DNA from: Petaurus breviceps papuanus | Lineage: Eukaryota; Chordata; Mammalia; Diprotodontia; Petauridae | Direction: 5' to 3' | DNA: 64,000 nt | Assembly: GCA_028583685.1 (NCBI GenBank) | Contig: JAMXIF010000086.1 | Coordinates: 21,359,853-21,423,852, forward strand | In this document: one piece after another, positions 1 to 11,612 of the stretch | Layout of the letters: every line of letters begins with the position of its first letter | Numbering within the stretch: position 1 is the stretch's first letter | Position numbers and translations under genes: made by a program | The notes under the pieces: generated by a model | Told to the model about the DNA's origin: nothing | What the model saw: the letters and a program-made list of their open reading frames with translations, nothing else | The model's database searches: none

Positions 1-93
1 AGTGCCAACTATGTGTAAGACACTGTGCTGGCACTGTATATGTTTGCATGGTAAAATGTGGTTATTAAAACTCTATCTAATCACATAACCAGC

Positions 94-1315
94 AAGATGG
101 CAGAACAAAAGTTTTCTACAAATCTCTCCTACCCTAAAATCTCAAAATAAAGGAATTATGTGCAAGATGGAGTAGTCTCAGATGTCACAAAATAAGACAG
201 TTTCTCCCCAAGAAGGGAAAACTCAGTGGGTTAATATAACTCCAAAGTGGTTTAGTACTTGATGTTCTAATTCAACATTCTTACTTACCCCCCAACTGAT
301 TCCATATGCTTGCTTCAGTGACTCAGGGCCCCCTGGATGCTGCTGAAACTGCTGAAAAACTCACCCTATCATGTAAGAAGCTACAGATACTGAGCCTGCC
401 CAGTCATTTAAAGGAAAGGAATAGTTAGAAAGAAGAAACATACAGGGTTAAAACATCCCTCACACTGCTCAGAAGCTGGGGGAGAGGAGGTAGGGGCAGA
501 GAATCAGGCCTGCAAAAGGGGGTTCTTCCCTAAGGCTAGTCTTTTTCTTTGCACAAGAACCCAACCAACACATCTCTATATCACTCAGCTCCCCCAAGGA
601 TAGCCCTCTTAGCAGTTGGTGGGGTCCTATGTCGCAGAAGAAGCATTAAGATGTTAAGAAAAGACTGCATAAAAACCTGAATACAAACAAGTAGATAAGC
701 CAACAGATAGCAGCCTAAAAACAGAAAGAAGAGTAAGTAAGGCCTTAAAGATAAACCAAAATATATTGAACAAATTTATAAAATGAAAGAAAATGAACCA
801 ATATTGTCTGATAAAAGTTCGAAGATTCTTTAATTTTGTAGATTCTTCAGAGATTGTGAATAATAGGAAAAAGCTCCAGAAAGATTCAAAGGAAAAATAA
901 AATTCGTAAAAGGAAATTATGAATGAATATAGTTCAGAAATTAGAGTTCTCAATTCATGATAAAATCACATATAACAAGGTAGGAAAAATTAAATATATA
1001 ATGGAGAATTTCTCCAAAGAAGTACATCCTGTGTGAAAAAAATTACAGATTTGGAAAAGGAAAACACTGAAGTATAGAAAATTTGGAAGAAGAGAAACAA
1101 AAAGCAGGGATTTTTTGTTAAAGGAACACATGAATTCTATATAAGTCAAAGCAAGTGACATTGAAGATGGATGTAAAGAGATACCTTAAGGATCATAGGT
1201 CTCCCAGAAGAACATAATAATTTAAGAACAAAACAAAACAAAACACCTTAATATCATAGTATAAGAAATAACATAAAACTTTATCAAAAAGGGATTTCCC
1301 CACTAAAGGCTCTAA
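94..1315 (+). mobile_element. Decayed HAL1/L1 LINE, 5' UTR and ORF1 remnant
   Basis: The left end reads AAGATGGCAGAA, the same start as the complete HAL1 near 53,758. The A-rich stretch from about 650 resembles a coiled-coil ORF1. At 1189-1215 one frame reads RIIGLPEEH, the L1 ORF1p RNA-recognition segment. Frames are broken throughout and there is no ORF2 or 3' end, so it is an old, truncated plus-strand copy. It ends next to a small hAT-like element. Confidence 0.7.
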
Positions 1316-1317
1316 AG

Positions 1318-1500
1318 CAGGTGTTTTTAACTTCATGACTACATACTCATTTTTGAAATGGCAAATGTATTTCAATACAATGAGTTTTCCTTGTAATTTT
1401 ACATATTTTGCTCTGTTAGAAACATTGTTCTGATGGGGGTCTATAGGCTTCAAAAGACAGTCGAAGGGGTCCATAACACAACTAAGATTTAGAATGCTTG
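1318..1500. mobile_element. Non-autonomous hAT-like element, family 1 (copy a)
   Basis: It starts CAGGTGTTTTTAAC and ends in an imperfect inverted version (AGAATGCTTG). Inside are the family markers: an ACATATTTTG segment and two GGGGTC(C/T)AT segments. It shares its order of blocks with the copies near 18.2, 22.7, 47.5 and 54.9 kb. It has no coding capacity. Confidence 0.5.
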
Positions 1501-1574
1501 TCTTCCAGCAATCATCAGAGATGCTCTGAGACTATTTGGAAGGGAAACCCTTAGAAAATAAAGTCAAGGCCTAA

Positions 1575-1742
1575 CAGAATTTAGAGCTGGAAGGAGAATA
1601 GTTCTACCCATTGAAAACTTAGGTCCAGACAGATTAAATGACTTACCCAAAGTCAAATAGATATTAAGTACCTGAAAGAGATTTTAAATGCTAGCCCCTC
1701 ACTTTCAAAGCAAATACTCTTACCACTATACTGTCCCGCCTT
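1575..1742 (-). mobile_element. MIR-family SINE
   Basis: A diverged reverse-strand MIR: core GACAGATTAAATGACTTACC, then CAAAGCAAATACTCTTACCA near the tRNA-derived head. Confidence 0.65.
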
Positions 1743-2394
1743 TTTTTGCTTAATAATATCTACTATAGAATATACCTCACCTTGAGCAGACTAAAATGCC
1801 TGATGTGAAAGAGTATTTATTTATTTAGCTGCTATCTAGTCCTTTTATCCTGATCCTTTAAAGGTCCTGGATGATTATGAATATATGGTGAAGCAAATAA
1901 CATCTCCTTTCTTATAATCATAATTTGCTTTCAAGATAAGGTTACCTGATTCAAAAATTTAACCTTGATCATTGTTTAAAAATTGACATGGATCTCCAGT
2001 AATATTAAAGTCGTTGAAAAATACTTCCAGGAGAAAACATGCTTAGCTTGAAATTTTTCACAGAGGTTTGAAGCATAGCAGTCAAAGAAGGCTTTAATTA
2101 AATGCAGTCCTTGAATAGCAATGACTAGAAAGCAATTTTCTTTATCTGTTTCCTTGTGATGCCATTCAGCTGGCTTTCTGTCACAGCCTCCTATAGTACC
2201 CCTAGGTGAGTAGACAGGAGATTTCCCAAGTAAGAGAGACTTTAATCAAGTGAGTTAGATTAAACCTAAAGGCATCTTCATGTACTGGATTAAGATTTAT
2301 GCTATTGATCAAATATACACACAGAAACACCCAAATAGATGAAAATGAAAGCAATGGAGACCTTCAAATTGCATGCTTTTTTATTGGAACCCAC
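1743..2394. other. Stretch without recognised features
   Basis: No ORF, RNA gene or repeat is recognised. It is AT-rich and looks single-copy. Confidence 0.5.
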
Positions 2395-2597
2395 TGTGAC
2401 ATACCGCCTAGATTGAACGACCTGGAGTCAGGTGATCCGGGTTCAAATGCCACCTTAGATGTTTCCTAGCAAATGGTTTGACCTTCTAGATTTTTGTTTC
2501 CTTAATGGGGATAATGATACTACTCACTGTATTGACTTCATAGGGATAGGATGAGGAAAGCTCTATACAAATATGAGTTATTATTGTCCTCCAAAGT
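2395..2597 (+). mobile_element. MIR-family SINE
   Basis: The tRNA-like head contains GGAGTCAGGTGATCCGGGTTC (B-box region). The core (TGGTTTGACCTTCTAG) and the tail (GATAATGATACTACTCACTG) follow. It is nearly full length and old. Confidence 0.8.
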
Positions 2598-2847
2598 TAG
2601 GAACTTATTTTCAAAGAAGTGTAAATGGCGCTGGTAGGGTCGTAATTGGAATGAGGCCACCAGAGCTTTTGCACCAAGGTACCTAAATGAAGAAGACACA
2701 TTTTTGCTACTTCATCAGAAAGAAATAATTAAGTTTGGCACCAAATTATCAAAGCTAATTGGTTAAAAATAGAAAGCTACCAGATGGTTTACTTCCTCCT
2801 CTCAGCATCTACTCCTCTCATGGATTCCTCCTCATGGATTCCTCCCT

Positions 2848-2941
2848 GGCCCAGTGTCACACCATGATTAAGTATCTAAAGACTAGTTTAAACTCAGGTC
2901 TTCCTAATAGGCCCAATACTCCATCCACTGCACCTAGATCC
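2848..2941 (-). mobile_element. MIR/CORE-SINE head fragment
   Basis: AACTCAGGTCTTCCTAATAG followed by CCATCCACTGCACCTAG is the reverse complement of a marsupial CORE-SINE or MIR head. Confidence 0.7.
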
Positions 2942-3744
2942 CGTGGGGAAGTGGCAGAGTGAGGATGCAGGGATGCAGAGGGGTAAGGGCTAGAAAAACA
3001 GATTTGAGGCCACTCATACCTCTGAGAACTACAGTGTATGGAAGTCCTTTTGCCCTTTATAAAGTCTTCACACATATCCCCTTAGGCACAACATTTCTTC
3101 TGGGAGATTTTGAAGGTGGGTTCTTAAGAGTCTGTTCCTCTCCAGAGGTCCTGCTTCTTGAGATTGCTTTAAATGGTTATCTTGCTAGGATTTTTTTTTT
3201 GGTCCTTAAAAAAATCATCCCCATGTGAGTCTGTCTCCCTGAAGTCACAGACTGACTGATTACCTCTCTTTCAAAGGTATATGGCCAATGTGGGAAAGAG
3301 GAAAGAAATTTCATTCTTCCTCCCAAAAGTTCCCGGTATGACTGAACAGCCTTGACTTCCCAAGTCTGTCTGATTTGTTTTCTCAGCCAATCCCTTGCTC
3401 TTTTCTTGACTCAATAAAGGAGACGTTCACATCTGGATAAGGAGATCAGGGTGTATATGCACCTTTATAGTTCATTTTAATGTATACCTTATACTATTAC
3501 TTCATTATTACCTTATAATTACATTTCTTAATTTCTGAGAATTTATCAGCTGAGGAAAGAGGAAGTTATATTCCCCATCCCTTTCACTAGAAATATAAGC
3601 CAGTGGTCTGTCTAAAAGCACATGGTACTAGGGAATAGAAAGGAAGGAGAAACTAGAATTAGGCATCCAGCAATGGTAGGAGAGCTAGTAATTACAAATG
3701 TCAACCCAGAACTATGGAGAAGGAAGGTTTGATAAGTTTGGTGC
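2942..3744. other. Stretch without recognised features
   Basis: ORFs of 72 and 89 codons on opposite strands overlap here. Neither shows a domain, codon bias or a plausible start context, so they are treated as chance. No repeat is recognised. Confidence 0.5.
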
Positions 3745-3885
3745 CTGGAGTCAGGGCTCATGGATCAGTACAAGACAGAGTTTCAGGTCCTAGTCTTGGA
3801 TCTGTTATTAATTAGTTGTGTGCTTTTGGGTGAGACAATTCACCTCTCTGGCCTCTTTTTCTCCGTCTATAAAATTAATCAATTA
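3745..3885 (+). mobile_element. MIR-family SINE
   Basis: TTAGTTGTGTGCTTTTGGG, CACCTCTCTGGCCTC and a CCGTCTATAAAAT tail match the MIR core and 3' half on the plus strand. Confidence 0.7.
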
Positions 3886-3892
3886 GATTTTA

Positions 3893-3992
3893 CTAATCAC
3901 CTACTATGTACCAGGTATTACATGAGTTTCTAGGGATACAAGATGAGAAAATCCCCAAATTGCTTCCCTTGAGTTCCTTATATCCTAATCAA
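3893..3992 (-). mobile_element. L2 LINE 3' end
   Basis: CACCTACTATGTACCAGGTA, then GGGATACAAGATGAG, is the reverse complement of the L2 3' terminus (ATAGTAGGTG... tail). Confidence 0.7.
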
Positions 3993-4474
3993 GGAGAGTG
4001 TGTAGAGAGTTGGTAAAGCTGAGTGTCACCTCCAGGAACAGCATTTCTAAATGACAGTCTTTAGCCATCCTTCTTTTTTTCTGCCATGATCTGATAGCCT
4101 CTGTGGTTGCTCCCGATCCTTTGTATCTTATGTGGCACCTTAAGCTTTCAATCATAAAAATTAAAAGGCGATACAAAAAAGGACTCTTACTTTAAAAGTG
4201 TTTGGGGCTTGTACAATTTGGAAGTGGGGGAAAATCTTCTTTTATGTGTGTACAGTGTAATAATGTACTGGGAAAAGACCCAGGATTGGATTTGTTATAA
4301 AGCCAGATGGATTTGTTATGTGTCAAGATGGTCAATGTTAGATGGGACAATCTTGGAGTTTCACTTCTTGTGCTATATGGCAAAATTTGGTGGTGGGTAA
4401 TAGTGTTGGGGGTGTTAGAACGTGATTTTATCAAGGTGGGTAACATTCCCCACCAAAACAACATAAAAGCTGTA
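3993..4474. other. Stretch without recognised features
   Basis: It holds overlapping short ORFs on both strands (up to 90 codons) with no recognisable domain. No repeat is identified. Confidence 0.45.
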
Positions 4475-4592
4475 CAATAGATTAAAAACTCCTTGAGGGC
4501 ACAGAGTGAGGTTTTCTGTCTTTGTATACCTAGAACCTAGCAAGAATCTTTGTAGAGATTAGGAACTCAATATATACTTCTTGAATTGAAAT
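4475..4592 (+). mobile_element. L2 LINE 3' end
   Basis: ACTCCTTGAGGGCACAGAG, TGTATACCTAGAACCTAGCA and GGAACTCAATATATACTTCT match the L2 terminal region, diverged. Confidence 0.7.
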
Positions 4593-5029
4593 AAATCTGA
4601 GAACATTTCCCAACACTAAGGTCCTTTTCTTATGACAAATTCTGCCTTGAGAAACAGGGCAATTAGTGGACCTGACCCAGCTGGAGAGATTATCTAGGGA
4701 TTCCAATTATCCATGTCAATGATCTCCTTAATTATTATGAATAATTGAAAAGGGATTGTTATTTCCCAGTACTCTCCTATAAAGCAGAAACAAATTCACA
4801 AGAGTGTAGGTGGACTGAAAGCATTAAAAACACAAGTATGGCCAAATTTTACTGCAACAAATTATCCATAAATTCTTTGATTTAATGGAATTTTCCATAA
4901 TTAGATATTATGAAAGAAGAAGGGAAAGCAGCTGGGATTTGGAAATCTTGTTTTCCAGGTTTGGTTGCAATGCAGTGTGGTACAAAGAATGTGACACAGA
5001 GTCAGGATAATGTAATAAATTCAATTCAA
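4593..5029. other. Stretch without recognised features
   Basis: Single-copy-looking DNA; nothing recognised. Confidence 0.45.
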
Positions 5030-5408
5030 CAGACATTTTTAACCTCCTACTCCTCAGGCATTATGGTAGGTACTAGGGATACAATGGAGCAGTTAAGTGA
5101 CACAGTGGATGGAGCACTGGGCCTAGAGTCAGGAAGACTCACCTTCCTGAGTTCAAATCTGACCTCAGATACTTACTGGCGGTGTGACTCTAGACAAGTC
5201 ACTTAACCCTGTTTGTTGCAATTTCCTCATTTGTAAAAATGAGCTTGAGAAGGAAATAGCAAACCATACCAGGATCTTTACCAAGAAAACACCAAATTGG
5301 GGTCATGAAGAGTCAGATATGACAGAAATTACTAAACAACAAAGGGATACAATGATGAAAAATGTCATACAGGTCCTGCCCTCAAGAAACTTACTGTCTA
5401 GAACTATT
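5030..5408 (-). mobile_element. L2 LINE 3' end split by a SINE
   Basis: The two L2 halves are 5030-5087 (ends GGTACTAGGGATACAATG) and 5346-5408 (GGTCCTGCCCTCAAGAAACT). A CORE-SINE lies between them, so the SINE inserted into a pre-existing L2. Confidence 0.7.
5088..5345 (+). mobile_element. Long-form marsupial CORE-SINE (Mar1/MON1 type)
   Basis: The head is GACACAGTGGATGGAGCACT (A box) and TGAGTTCAAATCTGACCTC (B box). The core CAAGTCACTTAACCCTG is followed by the long-form 3' part (GAAGGAAATAGCAAACCA, GGGGTCATGAAGAGTCAGA). It sits inside an L2. Confidence 0.85.
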
Positions 5409-5432
5409 ATAATGCAAGTAGCCTGAGAGATA

Positions 5433-5834
5433 GAGTCAGTCAATAAGCATTTATTAAGCCAGGCACTGCAGCAGACATTAAGCATACAAAGAAAGGCAAA
5501 AGACAGTGCCTGCATTCAAGGAGTTCATATTCTAACGGGTGAGACAATATGAAAATAACTAGGCTATATAAGATATACAAGGAGAACACAGAAGGTCACC
5601 TCTGAAGAAAAGGCTCTGCAGCAGGAGTGAGGGGGATAGAGAAAGGCCTTCTGCATAAGGTGAGATCTGATCTAAATCCTTTAAGGAAGCCAAGGAAATT
5701 AGGTGGTGACGGTGGAGAAATGAGAACATTTTAGATATGTGGAAATGCTGCTGTAAAGATGCAGAGATGGGGGGAGGAGCATGCCATAGAAAGGAAAAGA
5801 AAAGCAGGGAAATAATCCTACATGAGTATATGTC
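5433..5834 (-). mobile_element. L2 LINE fragment
   Basis: It begins CAATAAGCATTTATTAAGCC, then ATACAAAGAAAGGCAAAAGA and AAGGAGTTCATATTCTAACG (reverse complement of the L2 3' end). Decayed ORF2 sequence follows (TAAGGTGAGATCTGATC, CTTTAAGGAAGCCAAGG). Confidence 0.75.
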
Positions 5835-5835
5835 C

Positions 5836-5902
5836 ATGAGTGAGTCACTAAACTTGGACCTCAGTTTTCTCATCTGTATAACTGGTATTCAGGTCCATCT
5901 CT
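5836..5902 (+). mobile_element. MIR-family SINE fragment
   Basis: GAGTCACTAAACTTGGACCT followed by CAGTTTTCTCATCTGTATAA is the MIR core and 3' half. Confidence 0.65.
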
Positions 5903-6655
5903 AATTAAACGTGTAAGAGGCAAAGTGCCCAGAGCAAGCAACATGAAGCAACACCTGGTAAGTTGTACTAAACAAGCCCCCAGATATGAAGGAAAGGGAA
6001 GATACTAATACAGGTTCCACAGCATGGACCTTGGGGCAACTGTCCCATGGAGAGGGACCGTGGTACCTCTGGGTAAGTTGATAGGCCATGAAGGAGTAGG
6101 GCAGGTCAAAGTCAAAGAGAAGGCCCACCTGTTGTAGTCATGGAGGAGATGGGGTGTGTATATGAGGGAAGAAGAGAACCATCTAACACCCTAGTCTAAA
6201 GAATTATCTTTGATCACTGGATTCTATGGGCCCAAAGTTTCAAAAGTGCTATCAAAATGTAGAAGCATCAAAATGTTTAAAATTCTCAGTCTTTTAAGTG
6301 TTTCCATTAAATTTTAGTGATATAAGACAAAATCTTTGCTGCCCTACCTTAATTTTGACTCTTTCTAATAAATGTGAAATTTAGGAGGTGAACTAGACCT
6401 ACAGGCCTAAAATTCCATTTGTCTATGGGATTTGTCTTATATTATGAAGGCAAAAATACTTGAGTTTTCTGACCATCATTGAGAGAAGACACCAGAGATT
6501 CCTGCTTTGAAAACCACAGTCCCAAAGCTGGCAAGGTACCACAAGTAGCTTTATCAATACGCTATGAGAGAAACCGAGGGCAACAGATGCTTTTTTAAGT
6601 CTAAATAATGTCAGGCTTACATTTCAAAATTAACATTCTACTTCAACTTTGATAA
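5903..6655. other. Stretch without recognised features
   Basis: The only ORF (75 codons, minus) shows no domain. No repeat is recognised. Confidence 0.45.
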
Positions 6656-6800
6656 ACATTATTTTCTGTATACTGTGTGTTGGGAACCAGGGAAGATATA
6701 AAAATGAAATTATCTAGTTTTTATGAAGTTCATAATCTGTCAGGATGATAGATGAATATGCTTATAGCTATAATATAAAATTGCAAAAGATTCATGAATA
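6656..6800 (-). mobile_element. Probable diverged L2 3' end
   Basis: GTTGGGAACCAGGGAAGATA and TTATGAAGTTCATAATCTGT follow the spacing of a reverse-strand L2 3' end. Strongly diverged. Confidence 0.45.
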
Positions 6801-7024
6801 AAAGAGATATAAAATAAATGCTATAGAAAAGAAAAACATGACATTAAAAATGGAATGATCCCAAACACCTTCAATATACCACCTATTTCATCCAAATTTA
6901 AAAAATTCTCAAACATCAGGGCTTGGATTGCAAAGAATATCTGATGGCCTCCCTCAGTTTACATACTTTCCAAGATACTGGGAATGTTTCTTTTATGAGT
7001 AATGATAGTAATAGTGATAATTAG

Positions 7025-7500
7025 CTGTGGTAATAATTAGTAATGATAATAATAACAACAGCTAACACAGAGCTTTGATGGGGCAGTTAGGTGAAGCAGT
7101 GAATAGAGCGCTATGTCTGGAATCAGGAGGACCTGAGTTCAAATACGGCCCCAGATACTTGCTAACTGTGTGACCTTAGGCAAGTCATTTAACCCTCTTT
7201 ACCTCAGTTTCTTCATCTGTTAAACGAACTGGGGAAGGAAATGGCAAATCACTCCATTATCTTCACCAAGAACCCAAATGAGGTTATAACTGAAACGACT
7301 GCTTTAATGTTTGCAGAGTACATACATTCTCTCTTTTGATCCTTACAACTTCATGAGACAGATGCTATTATTATCTATTTTTATGCAGGTGAAGAAACTG
7401 AGTCTGAGAGAGGGGTTAAATGACTTGTTTAGGGTCACACAGCTAGCAAATATCCCAAGTCAAGATTTGAACCCAGTTCTTCAAGACTACAGAGGTTAGC
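7025..7500 (-). mobile_element. MIR/THER1-like SINE split by a CORE-SINE
   Basis: The outer parts are 7025-7078 (AATAACAACAGCTAACACAG) and 7312-7500 (ATGCTATTATTATCTATTTT, GGTCACACAGCTAGCAAATA). They form one reverse-strand MIR-like copy with a younger SINE inside. Confidence 0.75.
7079..7311 (+). mobile_element. Long-form marsupial CORE-SINE (Mar1/MON1 type)
   Basis: GGGCAGTTAGGTGAAGCAGTG head, GGACCTGAGTTCAAATACG B box, core CAAGTCATTTAACCCTC, and long-form tail GGAAGGAAATGGCAAATCAC. The flanks GCTTTGATG and GCTTTAATG look like an eroded target-site duplication. Confidence 0.85.
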
Positions 7501-8318
7501 TGAGAAAATCAGTCACATCTTCTTAATTAGTTTCCATGGTTCACATGGAGACCCCTGTTTCCTTCAGTAAGGGAGCTCATATTCTTGATTTTTTTCTTAG
7601 TTGGCATTTCTACCTGCTCCCCACACTGCACTTCCACATCTGCCCTGTCCTCATTTGTTTGCAGGCAAATTTGAACCTATACTTGCAAACACAGTTTTAA
7701 TGGTAAGGATTTGAATGGAAGAGAGATATGATATTGGATGAGGCTACAAAGTCTAATCTCTGATCATCCAGAAAGCAAAAAAAAAAAGCAAGAGACTGGG
7801 GCAGGTGACTGAAAAGAAAGGTTTTATTCCACACTTCAGGCTGAAGAGAAAAGAGCCTTCCAGAACAATTAAACAATCAGCTTGCTCTGTGCACTCTGTC
7901 CTCACTACAGCTCCTGTTTTGCCAAAGCAGAATCAAAGGTCTTTCAGGGGAATGGATTTTTTGAAATTTAAGATCTTGAAGAAATTAAGGCGTGAACAGC
8001 TTACCTCCATATAATTCAACTGCCTTTCAATTACCATCTGAGAGGATTTGAGCTTTCATAACTCAGTAAGGAAAAAAAATCCTAGGGTAGACAGCAGGTG
8101 TTATGTTGCTTGTATAGGGGGATTGTGTTTTGTAAGAATTCTTGATGCTGAAGGGAATTGCTTTTGGTGGACATGGGGGACTGGGAGGACTGAGCACCAA
8201 GTGCTCAAGGCATTTAATTCTGGTGATGATTTATAGCTTCCTACCAAGCTGCTACAAGAAATATACCAGAAAAAATAATCAATTCTCTTAAAACCTTCCA
8301 AAATGACAGCAAAATGTA
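7501..8318. other. Stretch without recognised features
   Basis: Short ORFs of 62-76 codons on both strands show no domain. An A11 run lies near 7,780. No repeat family is recognised. Confidence 0.45.
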
Positions 8319-8452
8319 ATGAAAATAACATTTATAGAGCATTTTAAAGTTAACCAAGTGTATCCCTCTTTACAACCCTGTTGAGTGGCTAGCTGTGGTG
8401 TTATTATCCCCTTCTGCAGATGAGGAAACTAAAATTCAGACAAGTAAAATTC
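8319..8452 (-). mobile_element. MIR-family SINE fragment
   Basis: AACATTTATAGAGCATTTTA, TGTTATTATCCCCTTCTGCA and GATGAGGAAACTAAAATTCA match the reverse-strand MIR/THER1 3' half. Confidence 0.7.
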
Positions 8453-9424
8453 ATGTGTGGCTCATGCTCACCAAAATGATTAGTGCTACAGTTGAGATGC
8501 ACACACATCTCCCACGTACAAGGACAGCACAATTTCTACAATACCATGTTGCCAACAAAACCAGAGGTTACCAAATCCCCAACCAATTTAAGAACATATG
8601 ACCATGATGGCAGCCATTGGCAGCTGCGAGACTGAAGATGATGGCTTCCTAGATTGATTGATCCTCTCTAGCTTCCTCAGTGCAGATCAATCCAACCTCT
8701 GCTGAGATGCCCAGTTAAATGGAATTTTACCCCTTGAAATCACATATGCTAACCCAACCAAAAGATAGGAACCTTTTGGAAAACATAAGGTCTGCTTCTA
8801 TGTAGAAGTGACTGATTTAAAGAAAGTTATTAAGGCTTGAGCCAATGCCAAGGAAAGTGTGAAGGGATGCCTAACTTGAATCTATAACAACCAGTAGTAT
8901 ACAGTTCCCAGAGTCACTTTTCTGAGAGGAAGGCACAGCAGTGGAGATAGTGGGGAAAGAAGCCAAAAGATATCATTGCCAACAGCCCTGAAACGGATAC
9001 CAGCTTCTCTTCTACTTTGAGTCTGCTACTTCCCGAAAAAAGAAGAGAGTAGAGACAGAATCTCTGCCCTGGGCTATGCCAGACTGATCTCTATTTCATT
9101 GCAAAGCTGTTTGACTTAGAAGGAAGGACAGGTATTGAGTCAGGTGAGATCTCCATATCCATATTCCTCTGTGTTTTCTGAGGAAATTAGGTCTTATGCA
9201 TTATGCTGTGAGCTGTCCAAGATCTGAGATACAGAGAATACAGAAAGCTTTGTGCAGTGATATAGCTGTCATATGTTAGGTAACAGCTTCATCATCATGA
9301 CACCTCTGAGCCCATAAATGCATGTGTGTCCTAGGAGACCCTAGTAAAACCCTTGATATTTTCTGGTATACGTGGAAATCTACTGCTTTCTGGAGTGCCT
9401 TTGAAATAATGAAAATGTAACAAT
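8453..9424. other. Stretch without recognised features
   Basis: Almost 1 kb with no recognised repeat, RNA or protein signal. Confidence 0.45.
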
Positions 9425-9562
9425 AATATAGAATTTATATAGTACTTTAAGGTTTGCAAAGCACTCTATATGATACCTCAGTTGGTGTGCACAACTCTTT
9501 AAGACAGGTGTTAGCATTATCCCCATTTTACAGATAAGGAACTGTAGGTCTTGCAGTCCAAG
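9425..9562 (-). mobile_element. MIR-family SINE fragment
   Basis: ATTTATATAGTACTTTAAGG, TTTGCAAAGCACTCTATATG and CCCCATTTTACAGATAAGGA are typical of the reverse-strand MIR/THER1 3' half. Confidence 0.8.
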
Positions 9563-9599
9563 AGAGAATTTTCACTACTTTATGTATGAAAAGTGAATA

Positions 9600-10650
9600 A
9601 TTACTACTGATCAAAACCTCAACAATGGGTGCTTCCTTCTCACAAAGGCAATAACCTTTGAAAACTCATGTTGTATCCAATGGGTATCCAATGTAATGAG
9701 GCATTGACTAAAGACTGGTGGCAAAGATGAGAACAACTAGAAACGGTGTTAGAGTTTTTAAAGAAATATTAGAAACACTAACACTGGTGGTGGAGCTGCA
9801 AAATGGTCACCATTCTAGAAAGCAATTGTAATTATACTTTTTAAAATTATTTAAATGTTTATGCTCTTTGACCCAGAGATTCTATTGCTAGGCACACACC
9901 TTATGGAAGTCAAAGATGGTAAGAAAGTTCCCACATAAATCCAAATATTTGTAGTAGCACTTTTTATGGTATCAAAGGATTGAAATCAAACTAAATGCCC
10001 AGTGATTTGGAGAATGGCTAGGTAGTGGTGCATGGATGTGACGGACTATCACTATACCATGAGATACGATGTATATGAAGAATTCAGAAAATCAGAGGAA
10101 AACATATGGAATAAAGCAGAATGAAATTAGCTAAATCAGAAAGATAGAATACATATAAAAAGGCAGTAGAGTACAGATCATGGAATGTGTTTAGATTTGG
10201 GCTCCTGCCACTTTTAGGGACATGGTCGATGCAGAAAGATTTTGGGATGGTGAAGCAACCTTTTGATCCCCTTGAAGATGCCAAGGGAAACTCAGGTAAA
10301 CTCCATGCATTTTCTATGGGCTGTGCTTGATTTGCATTGAACTTAATAACTGTAAGAGAATAAAATGAAAGAATAGCAACAATAACAACAAAGATATTGA
10401 CTTGCATAATTATAATGACCAAAATTGGGACTGGAGAAGAGTTGGAAAAGTGCACTTCTCACCACTTTTTGCAGAGGTGGAAGACTAGGGGTATGGGAAA
10501 TTCAGTTAGAAATGGTTGATGTGTTAGTTGAAAACTAGTTTTTCTTTTAAAATCTTTCTTAAAAGGGTTAGGATGTTGGATAAGGTAAAGGGGAGGGATA
10601 TATCAGAAATCAATGTGATATAAAAACAAAAATAAGACAGAAAAGAGTTT
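9600..10650 (+). mobile_element. L1 LINE 3' UTR, with an unexplained internal segment
   Basis: The segment from GGTGGTGGAGCTGCAAAATG through CTCTTTGACCCAGAGATTCT, TTTGGAGAATGGCTAGGTAG and AAAGCAGAATGAAATTAGC is the characteristic marsupial L1 3' UTR. It resumes near 10,370 (AATAGCAACAATAACAACAA) and runs to about 10,650. About 200 bp at 10,165-10,370 do not fit the L1 and may be an insertion. Confidence 0.8.
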
Positions 10651-10919
10651 TGAGAAGTTACCATTCAATGGGCGCAGTAACCCAATTCTGTTCCTTTGGT
10701 CACCCTGGCATCTCCTTAGATTCTTTTCTCCTTTCTCTACTGCCTAGAATGGAAATTCATCTCTCACTTAAATTATCATAACTTTTGATATGAGACAATA
10801 GCCACATGCTCTCCAGCTGTGCCTACCACCACTGCAGAAGTCATCCTCTCCCCTCAGAGACTGCCTTTGAGGTTGCCTAGTATAGGGAAAGGAGCACATC
10901 CACCGGGCTCTGCCTGTCT

Positions 10920-11375
10920 TATCTTTGTGCCTTTTCTCAAATAATGTCCAATACCCAGAATGTCCCTCCTTCCTCCCCTACTTTACCTGTTGGATTACTA
11001 CCTAAACTATAAAGATTAATTATAATTTACCTCCTCCGTCTTTGACTTCCATTGGGTTTCCCTGATCCCTGAGAAGCAGTTGCCTGAATGAACAGAGTAC
11101 TGACTCAGGGTACCTGGGCTTGAATTTTGCCTCTGATATATGATAGTCATCAACAGTTCATCTCTCTAAGCCTCAGTTTACTCTCTTGTAAAAAGGGGAT
11201 CATAACAGCACCTACCTCACATGGCTGATGTAAGGATAAAATAATATCATATGTGTCAAAAGCTACATACATATAAATTCCCCAAAAGCACAGAACATTT
11301 CATTTTACTCTATATATTCCTAGTCCTTGGAACAGTGCGTGTCAATTAGTAAGTGCTTAATAAATGCTTGTTGAC
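10920..11375 (+). mobile_element. L2 LINE 3' region split by a MIR
   Basis: The 5' part (10,920-11,080) has CCCAGAATGTCCCTCCTTCC, typical of the L2 ORF2 end. The 3' terminus is at 11,278-11,375 (CCTTGGAACAGTG, AGTAAGTGCTTAATAAATGC). A MIR interrupts it. Confidence 0.7.
11085..11270 (+). mobile_element. MIR-family SINE
   Basis: The head is GAACAGAGTACTGACTCAGG, the core CATCTCTCTAAGCCTCAGTT and the tail GGGGATCATAACAGCACCTA. Nearly full length, inserted in an L2. Confidence 0.8.
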
Positions 11376-11394
11376 TCTTATTATTATTCCTCTG

Positions 11395-11612
11395 GTGGTC
11401 ATAGTCTGCCTTACTCCTTAGCACACTGCCCTTTGTATATCTCTAATGCACTTATATAGTGCAGTTATCTGTGTCTTCTTTCTCCCCTTCCCACCAAACA
11501 CTGAACTATATGTTCTACTGGGCAGGATCTGCATCTTATCCAAACAGTTCTCTTTGCAGTGCCTAGCATTAACTCTGTACACAGGAGGTGCTTAATAATT
11601 GTTTCTTGAATG
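11395..11612 (+). mobile_element. L2 LINE 3' end (second copy)
   Basis: GGATCTGCATCTTATCC, GCAGTGCCTAGCATTAACTC and GGAGGTGCTTAATAATTGTT match the L2 3' terminus. Confidence 0.65.
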
